Shown here in pieces: positions 43,722 to 51,959 of a stretch of 64,000 nt of DNA (position 1 is its first letter; each line of letters starts with the position of its first letter). The DNA is from Pseudomonadaceae bacterium (GTDB lineage: Bacteria; Pseudomonadota; Gammaproteobacteria; Pseudomonadales; Azotimanducaceae): positions 186,001-250,000 of the forward strand of contig JANSXA010000007.1 in the NCBI GenBank assembly GCA_024743175.1, written 5' to 3'. The notes beneath the pieces are model-generated. The model was not told where the DNA came from. It saw only the letters and a program-made list of their open reading frames with translations, and ran no database searches. The position numbers and the translations under genes are program-made.

Positions 43722-44504
43722 ATGCAATACGATGATTTGGGTATCACGATCGACAACAAAGTAGCCGTTGTCGAGATTCAGCGACCACCGAACAATTTTT
43801 TTGATACCGCGCTGATTAATAATCTGGCGGATGCGTTTACCGAGATGGATCAGGGGGATGACGTGCGCGCCATTGTCCTGTGCGCGCAGGGTAAACATTT
43901 CTGCGCAGGTAACGATTTCTCTTCGTCGTCTCGCAATGAAGAACGTGCCGATCGTAAGCCAGGTCAGGGCAATCCCCTTTACGCCGCCGCGACACGACTG
44001 TTTGCAGCAAAGACACCCGTTATTGGCGCGATCCAGGGTGCTGCCGTCGGTGGAGGGTTCGGCCTTGCTGTGATGCCGGATTTTCGCGTGGTCTGTCCGG
44101 AGGCAAGGTTCACAGCCAATTTTGTCAAACTGGGTTTTCACCCGGGGTTTGCTCTGACGCACACCCTGCCACGCCTGATTGGACAACAGCAGGCGAGCAT
44201 GCTGTTCCTGACCGGACGGCGTATAGGTGGAGAGGAGGCTTACAAAATTGGCCTCGCGGATGTGCTGACCGACAAAGACAGCCTGCGTGATGAGGCCATG
44301 AAGCTTGCTCAAGAGATTGCAGAAAACGCACCCCTGGCAGTGCAGTCGGTACGCGCAACCATGCGCGCTGGTCTTGCTGACGCTGTCAAAGCACAGACCG
44401 ACCATGAAAATGCAGAGCAATATCGACTACAGCAGACCGAAGACCACAAAGAAGGTGTGCGCGCCGTGGCTGAGCGACGCCCGGGTAATTTTCAGGGGCG
44501 CTAG
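43722..44504 (+). CDS. enoyl-CoA hydratase/isomerase family protein
   Basis: A 260-residue crotonase-fold protein. Signatures are the oxyanion segment GKHFCAGNDFSSSS and PVIGAIQGAAVGGGFGLAV. The catalytic Glu pair expected for hydratases is not clear, so it may be an isomerase or another crotonase activity. ATG 43722 follows GGGGAG. It lies before a structured 205-bp element and a convergent transporter gene. Confidence 0.9.
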   Translation: MQYDDLGITIDNKVAVVEIQRPPNNFFDTALINNLADAFTEMDQGDDVRAIVLCAQGKHFCAGNDFSSSSRNEERADRKPGQGNPLYAAATRLFAAKTPVIGAIQGAAVGGGFGLAVMPDFRVVCPEARFTANFVKLGFHPGFALTHTLPRLIGQQQASMLFLTGRRIGGEEAYKIGLADVLTDKDSLRDEAMKLAQEIAENAPLAVQSVRATMRAGLADAVKAQTDHENAEQYRLQQTEDHKEGVRAVAERRPGNFQGR

Positions 44505-44536
44505 TTAGTTTCCCTACCATAGGTGCTTGAGGCGCT

Positions 44537-44741
44537 GGTAGCTGGCTGGCATGTCCCCTTAGACATGTCCGAGCGTTGATGCCAAGAGTTTGCGGGGCGG
44601 CCCCGAAGGGGAAGCCGAGGACTGTTTGAGTGCCAGCTTTTATGCGCGTCTTCGCGCAGAAAAGTGGCCGAGTTCCGCAGGCTTAGCGCCGCCGACTCTT
44701 GGCATGCGAGCATGTCTAAGGGGACATGCCAGCCAGCTACC
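44537..44741. repeat. 205-bp element with 31-bp perfect terminal inverted repeats and internal hairpins
   Basis: 44537-44567 is the exact inverse complement of 44711-44741. A second complementary pair (ATGCCAAGAGT, 44579-44589; ACTCTTGGCAT, 44695-44705) lies inside. Two further hairpins are inside: CCCC-GAA-GGGG near 44600, and a long one centred on TGCGCG-TCTT-CGCGCA (44642-44657) extended by CTTTT/AAAAG and GCCA/TGGC. No frame codes for a protein and no target duplication is clear. It fills the gap between two convergent genes (44505-44774). It looks like a MITE-like or other structured element, or a two-way terminator. Confidence 0.8.
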
Positions 44742-44774
44742 CACTCCCGCAATCCAGGTCTGCAGAATATCAGT

Positions 44775-46163
44775 TCAGGCTTGTGCAGCAGCTGATGCTG
44801 CACGCGCGTCCAGGTCTGCCCGAATCTTACCGTGTTCCTTTTCGTCAAGCTTAAAGCGGGTGAACATTGCCGCACCAATTGCGTAACAGATCAGCGGAAA
44901 CAAACCATACAGTGTGACCATGGACAATTTCACAGTCATGGATTGCTCGACATTCGGCACGAAGCCGGAAAAATCCAGCACAAAACCGGTGAGCAGTAAC
45001 ATGACGCCTAACGCACTTTTCTGCACAAAGTTCCAGGCCGCAAAATAAGCACCCTCTTTACGTTCTCCGGTGAGATGTTCATCGTAATCGATGACATCTC
45101 CCTGAACTGACGGCCCTATTGTGCCGCCACAGCCATTAGCCAACCCGGCAAAGACAGCCATGGAGATGATCCAGGCCAGGCGCGTATTCACCTCGTCAAA
45201 AAACGGCAGCAGGAACATTGCACCAAAAGATACACCCGTCAGAATCATGCCGAATATCCACACGCGGATTTTTCCAAACCGTCGGGACAGGGGAATCCAG
45301 AGTGGCACCGAAGCAAACGAGGGCAACATATACGCAAAAATAATTATCGGCGCCCAGGTTGGCGCGCCAACGACATAGTGCGTTACATACAGCGTCAGCG
45401 CTGCAATGGCGGATGAACCCACATGTTCGATAAACGTCACAATCAGCAGGAGCCGCGCATGCGGGTTCTGCCACACATCTTTAAACGCCTTTACCGGGCT
45501 GGATTTAACCCGACCCTGGAATTCAGGCCGCTCACGCAATCGCGCCACAGCAAAGATCACCAGGCCAAACATGATTACAACGGCCAGCAAACCCAGGTCA
45601 GCAGCTAATGCGCGCACATCACCGTTGGGATCAAACTCTTCATTAATTAAGAAATACAGGCTGACCAGAGACAGGATCGATCCAATGATGTACGCCGCGT
45701 GACGCGTACCAAACATCCGGCTGCGCTCGTGGTAGTCATCGGACAACTCTGCACCCAAGGACAGGTGTGGCACAAAAAACAACGTCATTGCCGAATAGAA
45801 ACCAATCACCGCAATCGCGGTCCAGACAATCAGGCCACTTTCATCAAGACTCATTGGCGGTGCAAACACCATATAAAAGCCAGCGGAGATGGGCAGACAA
45901 CTGGCCAGAATCCAGGTTCTTCTGCGCCCCAACCGTGTTGTGGTGCGGTCGCTCAGATAGCCGACCAGAGGGTCCGAAACCGCATCCCAGATGCGCGATG
46001 CGCTATAGATAATGCCCATCACAGCAGGTGCGATCAGCAATATATCTGTAGCAAATTTCATCATGTACAGACTGAGCAGCAGATACATGTAACCGGCACC
46101 CAGCGCTGGCGCGCCGTAAGCAAATATTGTGCGCCAGGAGACGCGCTGTGAATCGGTTGCCAT
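44775..46163 (-). CDS. MFS transporter, GPH/MelB type (MFS_2)
   Basis: A 462-residue transporter with 12 hydrophobic segments. The N-terminus (IFAYGAPALGAGYMYLLLSLYMMKFATDIL) and the loop SDRTTTRLGRRRTWIL are typical of glycoside-pentoside-hexuronide:cation symporters and their lipid-like MFS_2 relatives. The later DYDEHLTGERKEGAYFAAWNFVQK is a common motif in this group. The cargo is unknown; in this region it may be a lipid-like or steroid compound. It starts 2 bp after the SDR stop, so both share a transcript. Confidence 0.9.
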   Translation of the reverse strand: MATDSQRVSWRTIFAYGAPALGAGYMYLLLSLYMMKFATDILLIAPAVMGIIYSASRIWDAVSDPLVGYLSDRTTTRLGRRRTWILASCLPISAGFYMVFAPPMSLDESGLIVWTAIAVIGFYSAMTLFFVPHLSLGAELSDDYHERSRMFGTRHAAYIIGSILSLVSLYFLINEEFDPNGDVRALAADLGLLAVVIMFGLVIFAVARLRERPEFQGRVKSSPVKAFKDVWQNPHARLLLIVTFIEHVGSSAIAALTLYVTHYVVGAPTWAPIIIFAYMLPSFASVPLWIPLSRRFGKIRVWIFGMILTGVSFGAMFLLPFFDEVNTRLAWIISMAVFAGLANGCGGTIGPSVQGDVIDYDEHLTGERKEGAYFAAWNFVQKSALGVMLLLTGFVLDFSGFVPNVEQSMTVKLSMVTLYGLFPLICYAIGAAMFTRFKLDEKEHGKIRADLDARAASAAAQA

Positions 46164-46165
46164 GA

Positions 46166-46942
46166 TCAGGCGTTCTTAATGGTGAGACCACCATCCACGG
46201 GCAGGACTGCGCCGGTCATGAACCCTGCAGCCGGCAGGCAGAAATTCAGCGTGCCATGAGCCACTTCTTCAGGCTCAGCGTAACGTTTCAGAGCAACGCG
46301 GCGCCGTGCGTAGGTTTGTTTCTGTTCTTCTGGGATCGCATCTGTCATGCCGGTGCGGATGGGACCGGGGCAGATGCAGTTCACCGTGATGCCTTCACCA
46401 CCGAGCTCCACCGCCAGTGAGCGGGTCAGGCCGATGACCCCGTGTTTCGCTGCAGTATAGGGGCTGCCAAACTTGGTGGCGCCCAGACCTTCTGTAGAGG
46501 CGATGTTGACGATGCGTGGGTTGTTTGATTTACGCAGATGGGGCAGCGCGGCCCGAATGGTACGGGTATGCGCAGTCAGCAGTACATCCAGAGTTTTCGA
46601 CCAGGCGGCTTCATATTCGTCACCGTCTATGGGCGTGAAAATTGAGATACCCGCATTATTGATGAGGATATCCAGGCCACCAAAATGATCAGCCACTTCT
46701 GCAACCACCTGCCCAACTGCAGCGCCGTCGCTCAAATCCAGTGTCCAGCCTCGCACCGGGCAACCCGCAGCTTCGATCTCGGCAACCACCCGCTGCAGAG
46801 CTTCGCTGTTGAGATCAACGGCGGCTACTTTTGCGCCTTCGTCGGCAAACAGCTTTGCGGTTGCTTCTCCCATGCCGCTGGCAGCGCCGGTAACCAGCAC
46901 AACACAGCCTTCAACAGACCGGCTAAATTGACTCAATGGCAT
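46166..46942 (-). CDS. SDR family oxidoreductase
   Basis: A 258-residue short-chain dehydrogenase. TGAASGMGEATA lies near residue 19, NNAGIS at about 93-98, the Ser in NIASTEG and YTAAK (Tyr-x-x-x-Lys) follow; the end is GGLTIKNA. DLN at the end of strand 2 suggests NAD. ATG 46942 has GGAGAGGA upstream. It forms a two-gene unit with the MFS_2 transporter and lies divergent from a phosphotransferase gene. Confidence 0.92.
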   Translation of the reverse strand: MPLSQFSRSVEGCVVLVTGAASGMGEATAKLFADEGAKVAAVDLNSEALQRVVAEIEAAGCPVRGWTLDLSDGAAVGQVVAEVADHFGGLDILINNAGISIFTPIDGDEYEAAWSKTLDVLLTAHTRTIRAALPHLRKSNNPRIVNIASTEGLGATKFGSPYTAAKHGVIGLTRSLAVELGGEGITVNCICPGPIRTGMTDAIPEEQKQTYARRRVALKRYAEPEEVAHGTLNFCLPAAGFMTGAVLPVDGGLTIKNA

Positions 46943-47070
46943 GAAGTCCTCTCCTTTTTGAACGTAACTACGCATCCCCCGACCGACTCCAATTTAGGGG
47001 CAGCGGAAGACTATTGCAAACCCTGTCAGACAGCGGTTACCGTCTATGACCGCATACCTGGGGAGCGCTT

Positions 47071-48114
47071 GTGGAGACCACTGTTGAACAAACCGGCCAG
47101 CTGATTGCCGCCTATCTAGGTCAACACTGGCAGACAGAGTGCGAACTGCAGGACATCATGCAGATACCTGGTGATGCATCGAGGCAAACCTACCTCGTGC
47201 ATCTGCTGCGCAACAATCAACCGATCAGCGTCATTGTACGACGGGATCCGCCGAGCTCACTCATCGACACACAACGCGATCACGAGTACAACACCTATGC
47301 GGCTGTCTTCAACAATGGCGTAATGCCTGTACCAGAACCCATTGTGCTGGAAGAAACCCCTGGCGACCTGCTCTACCCGTTTTCAGTTTCCGCCTTTGTC
47401 GGCGAAGGCAAAGCTGCTCCTGCCGGATTGGATGAGGCCCCGATGGAGCCAGTTAAAAAAACACTGGCGCAACGCAAATGGTCGCTACTGGGTGCTCTGG
47501 CAAAACTGCCGCCGGATCAGCTTGGGGTCGATCGTTTCATGTCGACACCCACGCATCCAGCTGCACACGAGCTCAGTTACTGGCGCGGGGTAATCGAAGC
47601 AGATGCCCTGCACCCACAACCGATTGCCGCAGCCGCTCTGCGCTGGCTGGACAAACACCTGCCTGAGCCAAGCGGACAACTCTGCCTGGTCCACGGTGAT
47701 TTCCGCACCGGAAACTATCTGTACACCGCCAGCGGAGAAATCACCGCAGTGTTGGACTGGGAAATGGCTCATATCGGTGACCCCCTGGAGGACCTGGCCT
47801 GGTCTTTAGATCCGTTGTGGTCCCCGGACCTGCACCTGGCTGGACGCTTGGTGCCACGTGCAGCCGCCATCGATATCTGGGAGAAAGCCAGCGGTTTTAG
47901 CATTGATCCTGAAACGTTTCGCTGGTGGCAGATTTTTGCATCGGTGAAAGCACTGGCAATCTGGCTGTCATCAGCCCACGACTACACCACGGGCACAACC
48001 AAGGAGCCCATTCTTGCATTTGCCGGCTGGCCGATGATCGATCGGCAGAACCGGATATTACTCGACCGCCTGTCGCCTGAATCTCAACATCAATACGCAG
48101 AGGCACTGGCATGA
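47071..48114 (+). CDS. APH/ACAD10-like phosphotransferase
   Basis: A 347-residue aminoglycoside-phosphotransferase-fold protein. The catalytic loop LCLVHGDFRTGNYLY and metal segment VLDWEMAHIGDPLEDLAW are clear. These proteins occur with acyl-CoA dehydrogenase and beta-oxidation genes (the ACAD10/11 family), where the kinase phosphorylates 4-hydroxyacyl-CoA or similar hydroxylated substrates. The start is GTG 47071 with GGGGAG upstream. The downstream gene overlaps by 4 bp (ATGA). Confidence 0.88.
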   Translation: METTVEQTGQLIAAYLGQHWQTECELQDIMQIPGDASRQTYLVHLLRNNQPISVIVRRDPPSSLIDTQRDHEYNTYAAVFNNGVMPVPEPIVLEETPGDLLYPFSVSAFVGEGKAAPAGLDEAPMEPVKKTLAQRKWSLLGALAKLPPDQLGVDRFMSTPTHPAAHELSYWRGVIEADALHPQPIAAAALRWLDKHLPEPSGQLCLVHGDFRTGNYLYTASGEITAVLDWEMAHIGDPLEDLAWSLDPLWSPDLHLAGRLVPRAAAIDIWEKASGFSIDPETFRWWQIFASVKALAIWLSSAHDYTTGTTKEPILAFAGWPMIDRQNRILLDRLSPESQHQYAEALA

Positions 48115-48545
48115 TCAACCATCCTGGTGCACAACTGCGCGATCTTGCTGTTCGAATCGCAACCCACATTTTACCAGACGTGACCACGGCTTATGGCCAG
48201 GCAGATGCAGGATTGATCAGCGGTCTGCTGATGGCACTTGCTCAGGACTTCGAGCGGGCCGCCTTCAATCGCATGGCCGACATCGAAGAGATCCAACAGC
48301 TGTTTAAAACAGCAACTGCTAACAGTTCAGATCTGCAGAACACTCAGGCACTGCAGGCATTCACTGCAGACACACCTGCCTCGCTGCACCTGCAGGACCT
48401 TGATCAGCTGCACGCCCGTGGCTTTGAACTACTCATTGATCTGCACACATGGGCTGAAAACAACAACCCTGAACTTAACCAGGCCATCTGGTCATTGCTG
48501 CGCCGGCATAGCGAGCGCAACAAATTTGAGGTGGCCGGCCCTTAG
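48111..48545 (+). CDS. hypothetical protein coupled to phosphotransferase
   Basis: A 144-residue helical protein with no membrane segment and no recognised domain. The helix ATHILPDVTTAYGQADAGLISGLLMALAQDFERAA and a C-terminal WSLLRRHSER are its main features. It overlaps the phosphotransferase gene by 4 bp, so it is translationally coupled and perhaps an accessory subunit; small genes of this kind are often seen next to the ACAD10-like kinase. Its end overlaps the convergent DUF2834 gene by 4 bp. Confidence 0.75.
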   Translation: MINHPGAQLRDLAVRIATHILPDVTTAYGQADAGLISGLLMALAQDFERAAFNRMADIEEIQQLFKTATANSSDLQNTQALQAFTADTPASLHLQDLDQLHARGFELLIDLHTWAENNNPELNQAIWSLLRRHSERNKFEVAGP

Positions 48546-48844
48546 GCTTCCGCAACCCGCGCGCGGGCGTACAGGTAAGCCGGCAGCGCACAGGACAATC
48601 CGATACATAAATTCAACACCACAAACAGCCAGGGCTTCGGACCTGCCTTGGCGGTAAACATATACAGCCAGAACACCACCGAAGTGATCAGCAGGTCAGC
48701 GGTGAACCCCGCCGCTGCTGAATTTGCAAACAGAGCCGGCACAAACCCTGCCAGGCCTGTCATTTCCGCATGGAAAAAGCCCAGAAAAAACAGGATGGGA
48801 ACCACTGCGCCAAGAATCGCCAGTACAAGATAGGTCTGTTTCAT
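48542..48844 (-). CDS. DUF2834-like small membrane protein
   Basis: A 100-residue protein with about three hydrophobic helices (LVLAILGAVVPILFFLGFF, LLITSVVFWLYMFTA, WLFVVLNLCIGLSCALPAYLYAR). The motif FVPALFANSAAAGFTADLLI matches the DUF2834 family; function unknown. ATG 48844 has GGAGAGA upstream. Its promoter region contains the palindrome 48905-48921, shared with the divergent XRE regulator, so it is probably controlled by that regulator. Confidence 0.82.
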   Translation of the reverse strand: MKQTYLVLAILGAVVPILFFLGFFHAEMTGLAGFVPALFANSAAAGFTADLLITSVVFWLYMFTAKAGPKPWLFVVLNLCIGLSCALPAYLYARARVAEA

Positions 48845-48904
48845 GGGTATCTCTCCTTCGCATAAACAGAGTACCCAAGGTAGTCTCATGAGGTTATCGC
48901 AGCA

Positions 48905-48921
48905 ATTACCTGTCAGGTAAT
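48905..48921. promoter_or_regulatory. 17-bp perfect palindrome, candidate operator of the XRE regulator
   Basis: ATTACCTG-T-CAGGTAAT is a perfect 8-bp inverted repeat with a single central base. It lies 53 bp before the start of the XRE regulator gene and 61 bp from the divergent DUF2834 gene. Size and placement suit an XRE-type dimer operator for divergent control and autoregulation. Confidence 0.65.
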
Positions 48922-48973
48922 GGTCAAGGCACTATTCCAGCGTAAACTGCACAGGCTGCAACCGGGAAAGACT

Positions 48974-49792
48974 ATGGCTGAACCACTACCAATGTTTGCT
49001 TCGCTCCTCAAACAGTGGCGCCAGCACAGGCATTTAAGCCAGTTGGATCTGGCGCTGCAGGCAGGGGTTTCGCAAAGACATGTGAGTTTTCTGGAAACCG
49101 GTCGGGCCAATCCCAGTCGTCCAATGGTGCTGGCGCTGGCTAACTCCCTGGATATTCCTCTGCGCGAACAGAACAGTCTGTTACAGAGCGCTGGTTTCAG
49201 CCCATCTTTTGCGAGCGGCAGCCTGGACGAAGCATCACATAGCCTGTTCAAGCATGCCTTACAACAGACCCTGGATCATGCTGAGCCTTATCCCGCTATT
49301 GTCCTCGATGGCAACTGGAATATGGCCATGGCGAACCAGGCAGCGTTACGATTCTTTTCCATATTTATTGACCCATTTCAGGCTCTGCAGGACATGGGCA
49401 ACCCTTCACATTTCCAGATTGTGCGATTATGTATGCACGAGGCAGGCCTGCAGCCGTATATCGATAACTGGCAAACACTGATTGCTTCTTTTCTCGCTCG
49501 CGCTCGACGAGCACTGTTGGCAAACCCTAACGATACACAACTTCCGGTTCTGATAGACGAGATTCTCAACCACCCCAAAGCACCCGAAAACTGGCATCAG
49601 GTCTGGAGCGGACAACCCGCCCCGGCAATGGAAATGATCATGCATGACAAAGACCAGCGTTATCGACTGTTCACCATGCTGGCGCATTTTGGCGCTCCAG
49701 CAGATATCACCCTCGAAGAACTGTCTGTCGAGTTGTTTTATCCAGCTGATGAAGCTACCCGCGTCGCTCTGGAGAAACTCGCTGAGGTTTGA
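48974..49792 (+). CDS. XRE family transcriptional regulator with MmyB-like ligand domain
   Basis: A 272-residue regulator. The helix-turn-helix is at about 9-65 (LLKQWRQHRHLSQLDLALQAGVSQRHVSFLETGRANPSR). The C-terminal part (about 90-270) has the MmyB-like/MltR ligand domain (PAIVLDGNWNMAMANQAALRFF). In this family the pocket has been seen holding a fatty acid, which would suit the lipid-related surroundings, though this is family knowledge. Start ATG 48974. The palindrome upstream is its likely operator. Confidence 0.9.
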   Translation: MAEPLPMFASLLKQWRQHRHLSQLDLALQAGVSQRHVSFLETGRANPSRPMVLALANSLDIPLREQNSLLQSAGFSPSFASGSLDEASHSLFKHALQQTLDHAEPYPAIVLDGNWNMAMANQAALRFFSIFIDPFQALQDMGNPSHFQIVRLCMHEAGLQPYIDNWQTLIASFLARARRALLANPNDTQLPVLIDEILNHPKAPENWHQVWSGQPAPAMEMIMHDKDQRYRLFTMLAHFGAPADITLEELSVELFYPADEATRVALEKLAEV

Positions 49793-49851
49793 ACTTTCGG
49801 TGTACCATTCGTACATCCAACACTTACCCATACCCTGGAGAGAGCTTTAAT

Positions 49852-50571
49852 ATGATCCACCTTGATCGCGCAGACGATGTCTTCATCCTGACTATGGATG
49901 CGGGCGAAAACCGCTGGAATACCACCTTTGTGCGTCATCTGGCTGAAGCGCTCGATGAAGTTGAAGCCTCCACCGGACCCGCGGCCCTGGTGACCGTGTC
50001 GGCCAATGAAAAATTCTTTTCCAACGGTCTGGATCTGGCCTGGGTTGCAGATCCGGATGCTCACCCGGAAGCGGGGGACCGCGCCGTCTTCGGCGAAGAG
50101 TTTATGGCCTTGATGGGCCGCATCATTACATTCCCGATGCCAACAATAGCTGCCATCAACGGGCACGCTTTTGGCGCCGGATTCATGAGCGCTTTGTGTC
50201 ACGATGTGCGCTTCATGCGCGCTGACAGAGGCTTTGTGTGTGCTAACGAAATGCAGCTGGGCATGCGTATTCCGAACCCGGAACTGGCGCTTTTTCGACA
50301 TAAACTGCCGATGAATATTTACTTCGAAACCGTCCAGCTGGCGCGCCGTTGGGCCGGTCCTGATGCCCTTCAGGCAGGCATTGTACAGGCGGTCACCTCA
50401 CTGGAAGAGTTGCGCGATGCGGCTATCGCGCGAGCAGCTGAGCTTGCGCCGCTGGCGTCAAATCGAGACAACTATGGGGGGCAGAAAGAAGCGCTGTTTG
50501 GTGAGAACGCGGTGCTCAATGGTCCGCATGGACCCGCTCACATGTTGAAGCATGCCGCCGACTTCCATTAG
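49852..50571 (+). CDS. enoyl-CoA hydratase/isomerase family protein
   Basis: A 239-residue crotonase-fold protein, close in size to Delta3-Delta2-enoyl-CoA isomerases. The oxyanion loop reads NEKFFSNGLDLAW and the second motif PTIAAINGHAFGAGFMSALCHD. The core ends FVCANEMQLGMRIPN, similar to eukaryotic-type PECI and plant ECI. ATG 49852 has CTGGAGAGAG upstream. It follows the XRE regulator on the same strand and is convergent with the P450 gene. Confidence 0.9.
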   Translation: MIHLDRADDVFILTMDAGENRWNTTFVRHLAEALDEVEASTGPAALVTVSANEKFFSNGLDLAWVADPDAHPEAGDRAVFGEEFMALMGRIITFPMPTIAAINGHAFGAGFMSALCHDVRFMRADRGFVCANEMQLGMRIPNPELALFRHKLPMNIYFETVQLARRWAGPDALQAGIVQAVTSLEELRDAAIARAAELAPLASNRDNYGGQKEALFGENAVLNGPHGPAHMLKHAADFH

Positions 50572-50608
50572 CGGCATACCTCATAACAAGCGGCGGGCTA
50601 CATCCTGA

Positions 50609-51847
50609 TTAAAGCGGATGTACCCTCACCGGCATGCTGGCGTAACCGCGTACAAAGCTGGACTGCACCCGTTCAACTTCGCCGACAACCTCAATCATGC
50701 GAAACCGCTGCATGATTTCTTCCCACAGCACCCGAAGCTGCATTTCCGCCAGGCGGTTACCCATACAGCGGTGTACACCAAAGCCGAAAGATAAATGGTG
50801 GCGAGGTGTTTTGCGGTCGATGATGAAACTATCCGGATTCTCTATCGCATCCGCGTCGCGGTTGCCGGAGACATACCACATGGCGAGTTTGTCACCTTTC
50901 TTAATCTGCTTACCGCGGAACTCAACGTCTTTTGTGGCTGTACGACGCATATACGCCAGCGGGGTCTGATAGCGGATGATTTCTGAAACCATGCTGGGAA
51001 TCAGGTCCAGGTTATTGCGCAACTTGTCATATTCAGCGGGGTTTTGATTCAGCGCCAGCACACCACCGGAAATCGAATTACGGGTGGTGTCATTACCGCC
51101 CACAATCAGCAGGATAAGATTGCCTAGAAACTCCATGGGTGGAATGTTCTGGGTGTCTTTGCCATGCGCCAACATCGACAACAGATCGGGTTTTGGCTCC
51201 TGCTGCACCCGCTCCTGTTTAAGGCGGGTGAAGTAATCCAGACATTCCAGCAGTGCGGCACGACGCACTGGCTCCGGCGTTGGCCCTCCAGCCAGTTCAC
51301 CTGAAGTTGCCATATCTGACCAGTAAGTGAGCTTGCGTCGGTCTTCAAAAGGAAAATCGAAAATGGTTGCCAGCATCTGCGTCGTCAGCTCAATGGACAC
51401 GTGATCAACCCAGTCAAAGGTTTCACCAACAGGCACAGAATCGAGAATTTTCTGTGCCCGCTCACGTATGGTGCCTTCAAGCTTTGCCAGATTCATTGGC
51501 GCAACTACACCCTGCACTGTTTTCCGCTGCACGTCGTGCTTTGGCGGATCCATGGCAATAAAGTTAGTCGTCTCGAAATCTGCGGGACGCTCAGCCAGCG
51601 TAATACTCTCGTTGGATGAGAAGGTCTGGTGGTCTTTCTCAATCTCCATGATGTCGTTGAACTTTGTGATTGACCAGTAAGGGCCAAAAAAACTGTCCGC
51701 ACAGAAGTGCACCGGGTCTTCAGCCCGCAGACGCGCAAAGTAACCCCAATGGGTATCACTCTGCATGAGTTCAGGACGGCTGACGTCTATCTGATCCAAC
51801 GCAACAGCGTTGGGGTCGGTGTGTTCAAGCTGGATGGCTTCGGCCAT
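50609..51847 (-). CDS. cytochrome P450, CYP153-like (terminal alkane/fatty acid hydroxylase)
   Basis: A 412-residue soluble P450. The heme-binding loop FGFGVHRCMGNR has the thiolate Cys361, the I-helix is GGNDTT (250-255), and the ExxR is EIIR (289-292). The segments FIAMDPPKHDVQRK and GNRLAEMQLRVLWEE with a C-terminal FVRGYASMPVRV strongly recall the CYP153 family, which hydroxylates n-alkane and fatty acid ends. No ferredoxin or ferredoxin reductase is adjacent, so partners must be elsewhere. The divergent MDR gene at 51960 may be in the same pathway. Confidence 0.92.
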   Translation of the reverse strand: MAEAIQLEHTDPNAVALDQIDVSRPELMQSDTHWGYFARLRAEDPVHFCADSFFGPYWSITKFNDIMEIEKDHQTFSSNESITLAERPADFETTNFIAMDPPKHDVQRKTVQGVVAPMNLAKLEGTIRERAQKILDSVPVGETFDWVDHVSIELTTQMLATIFDFPFEDRRKLTYWSDMATSGELAGGPTPEPVRRAALLECLDYFTRLKQERVQQEPKPDLLSMLAHGKDTQNIPPMEFLGNLILLIVGGNDTTRNSISGGVLALNQNPAEYDKLRNNLDLIPSMVSEIIRYQTPLAYMRRTATKDVEFRGKQIKKGDKLAMWYVSGNRDADAIENPDSFIIDRKTPRHHLSFGFGVHRCMGNRLAEMQLRVLWEEIMQRFRMIEVVGEVERVQSSFVRGYASMPVRVHPL

Positions 51848-51959
51848 GAATGAGTCCTCTCCAAAAAGATACCTCTGAGTCTACTGGAATTATTCCCGCC
51901 ATTCATCCAGGCTTCACGGCCTTTAAAGCACCCTTCTTAGAACAATTCGGAGTAAAAAA

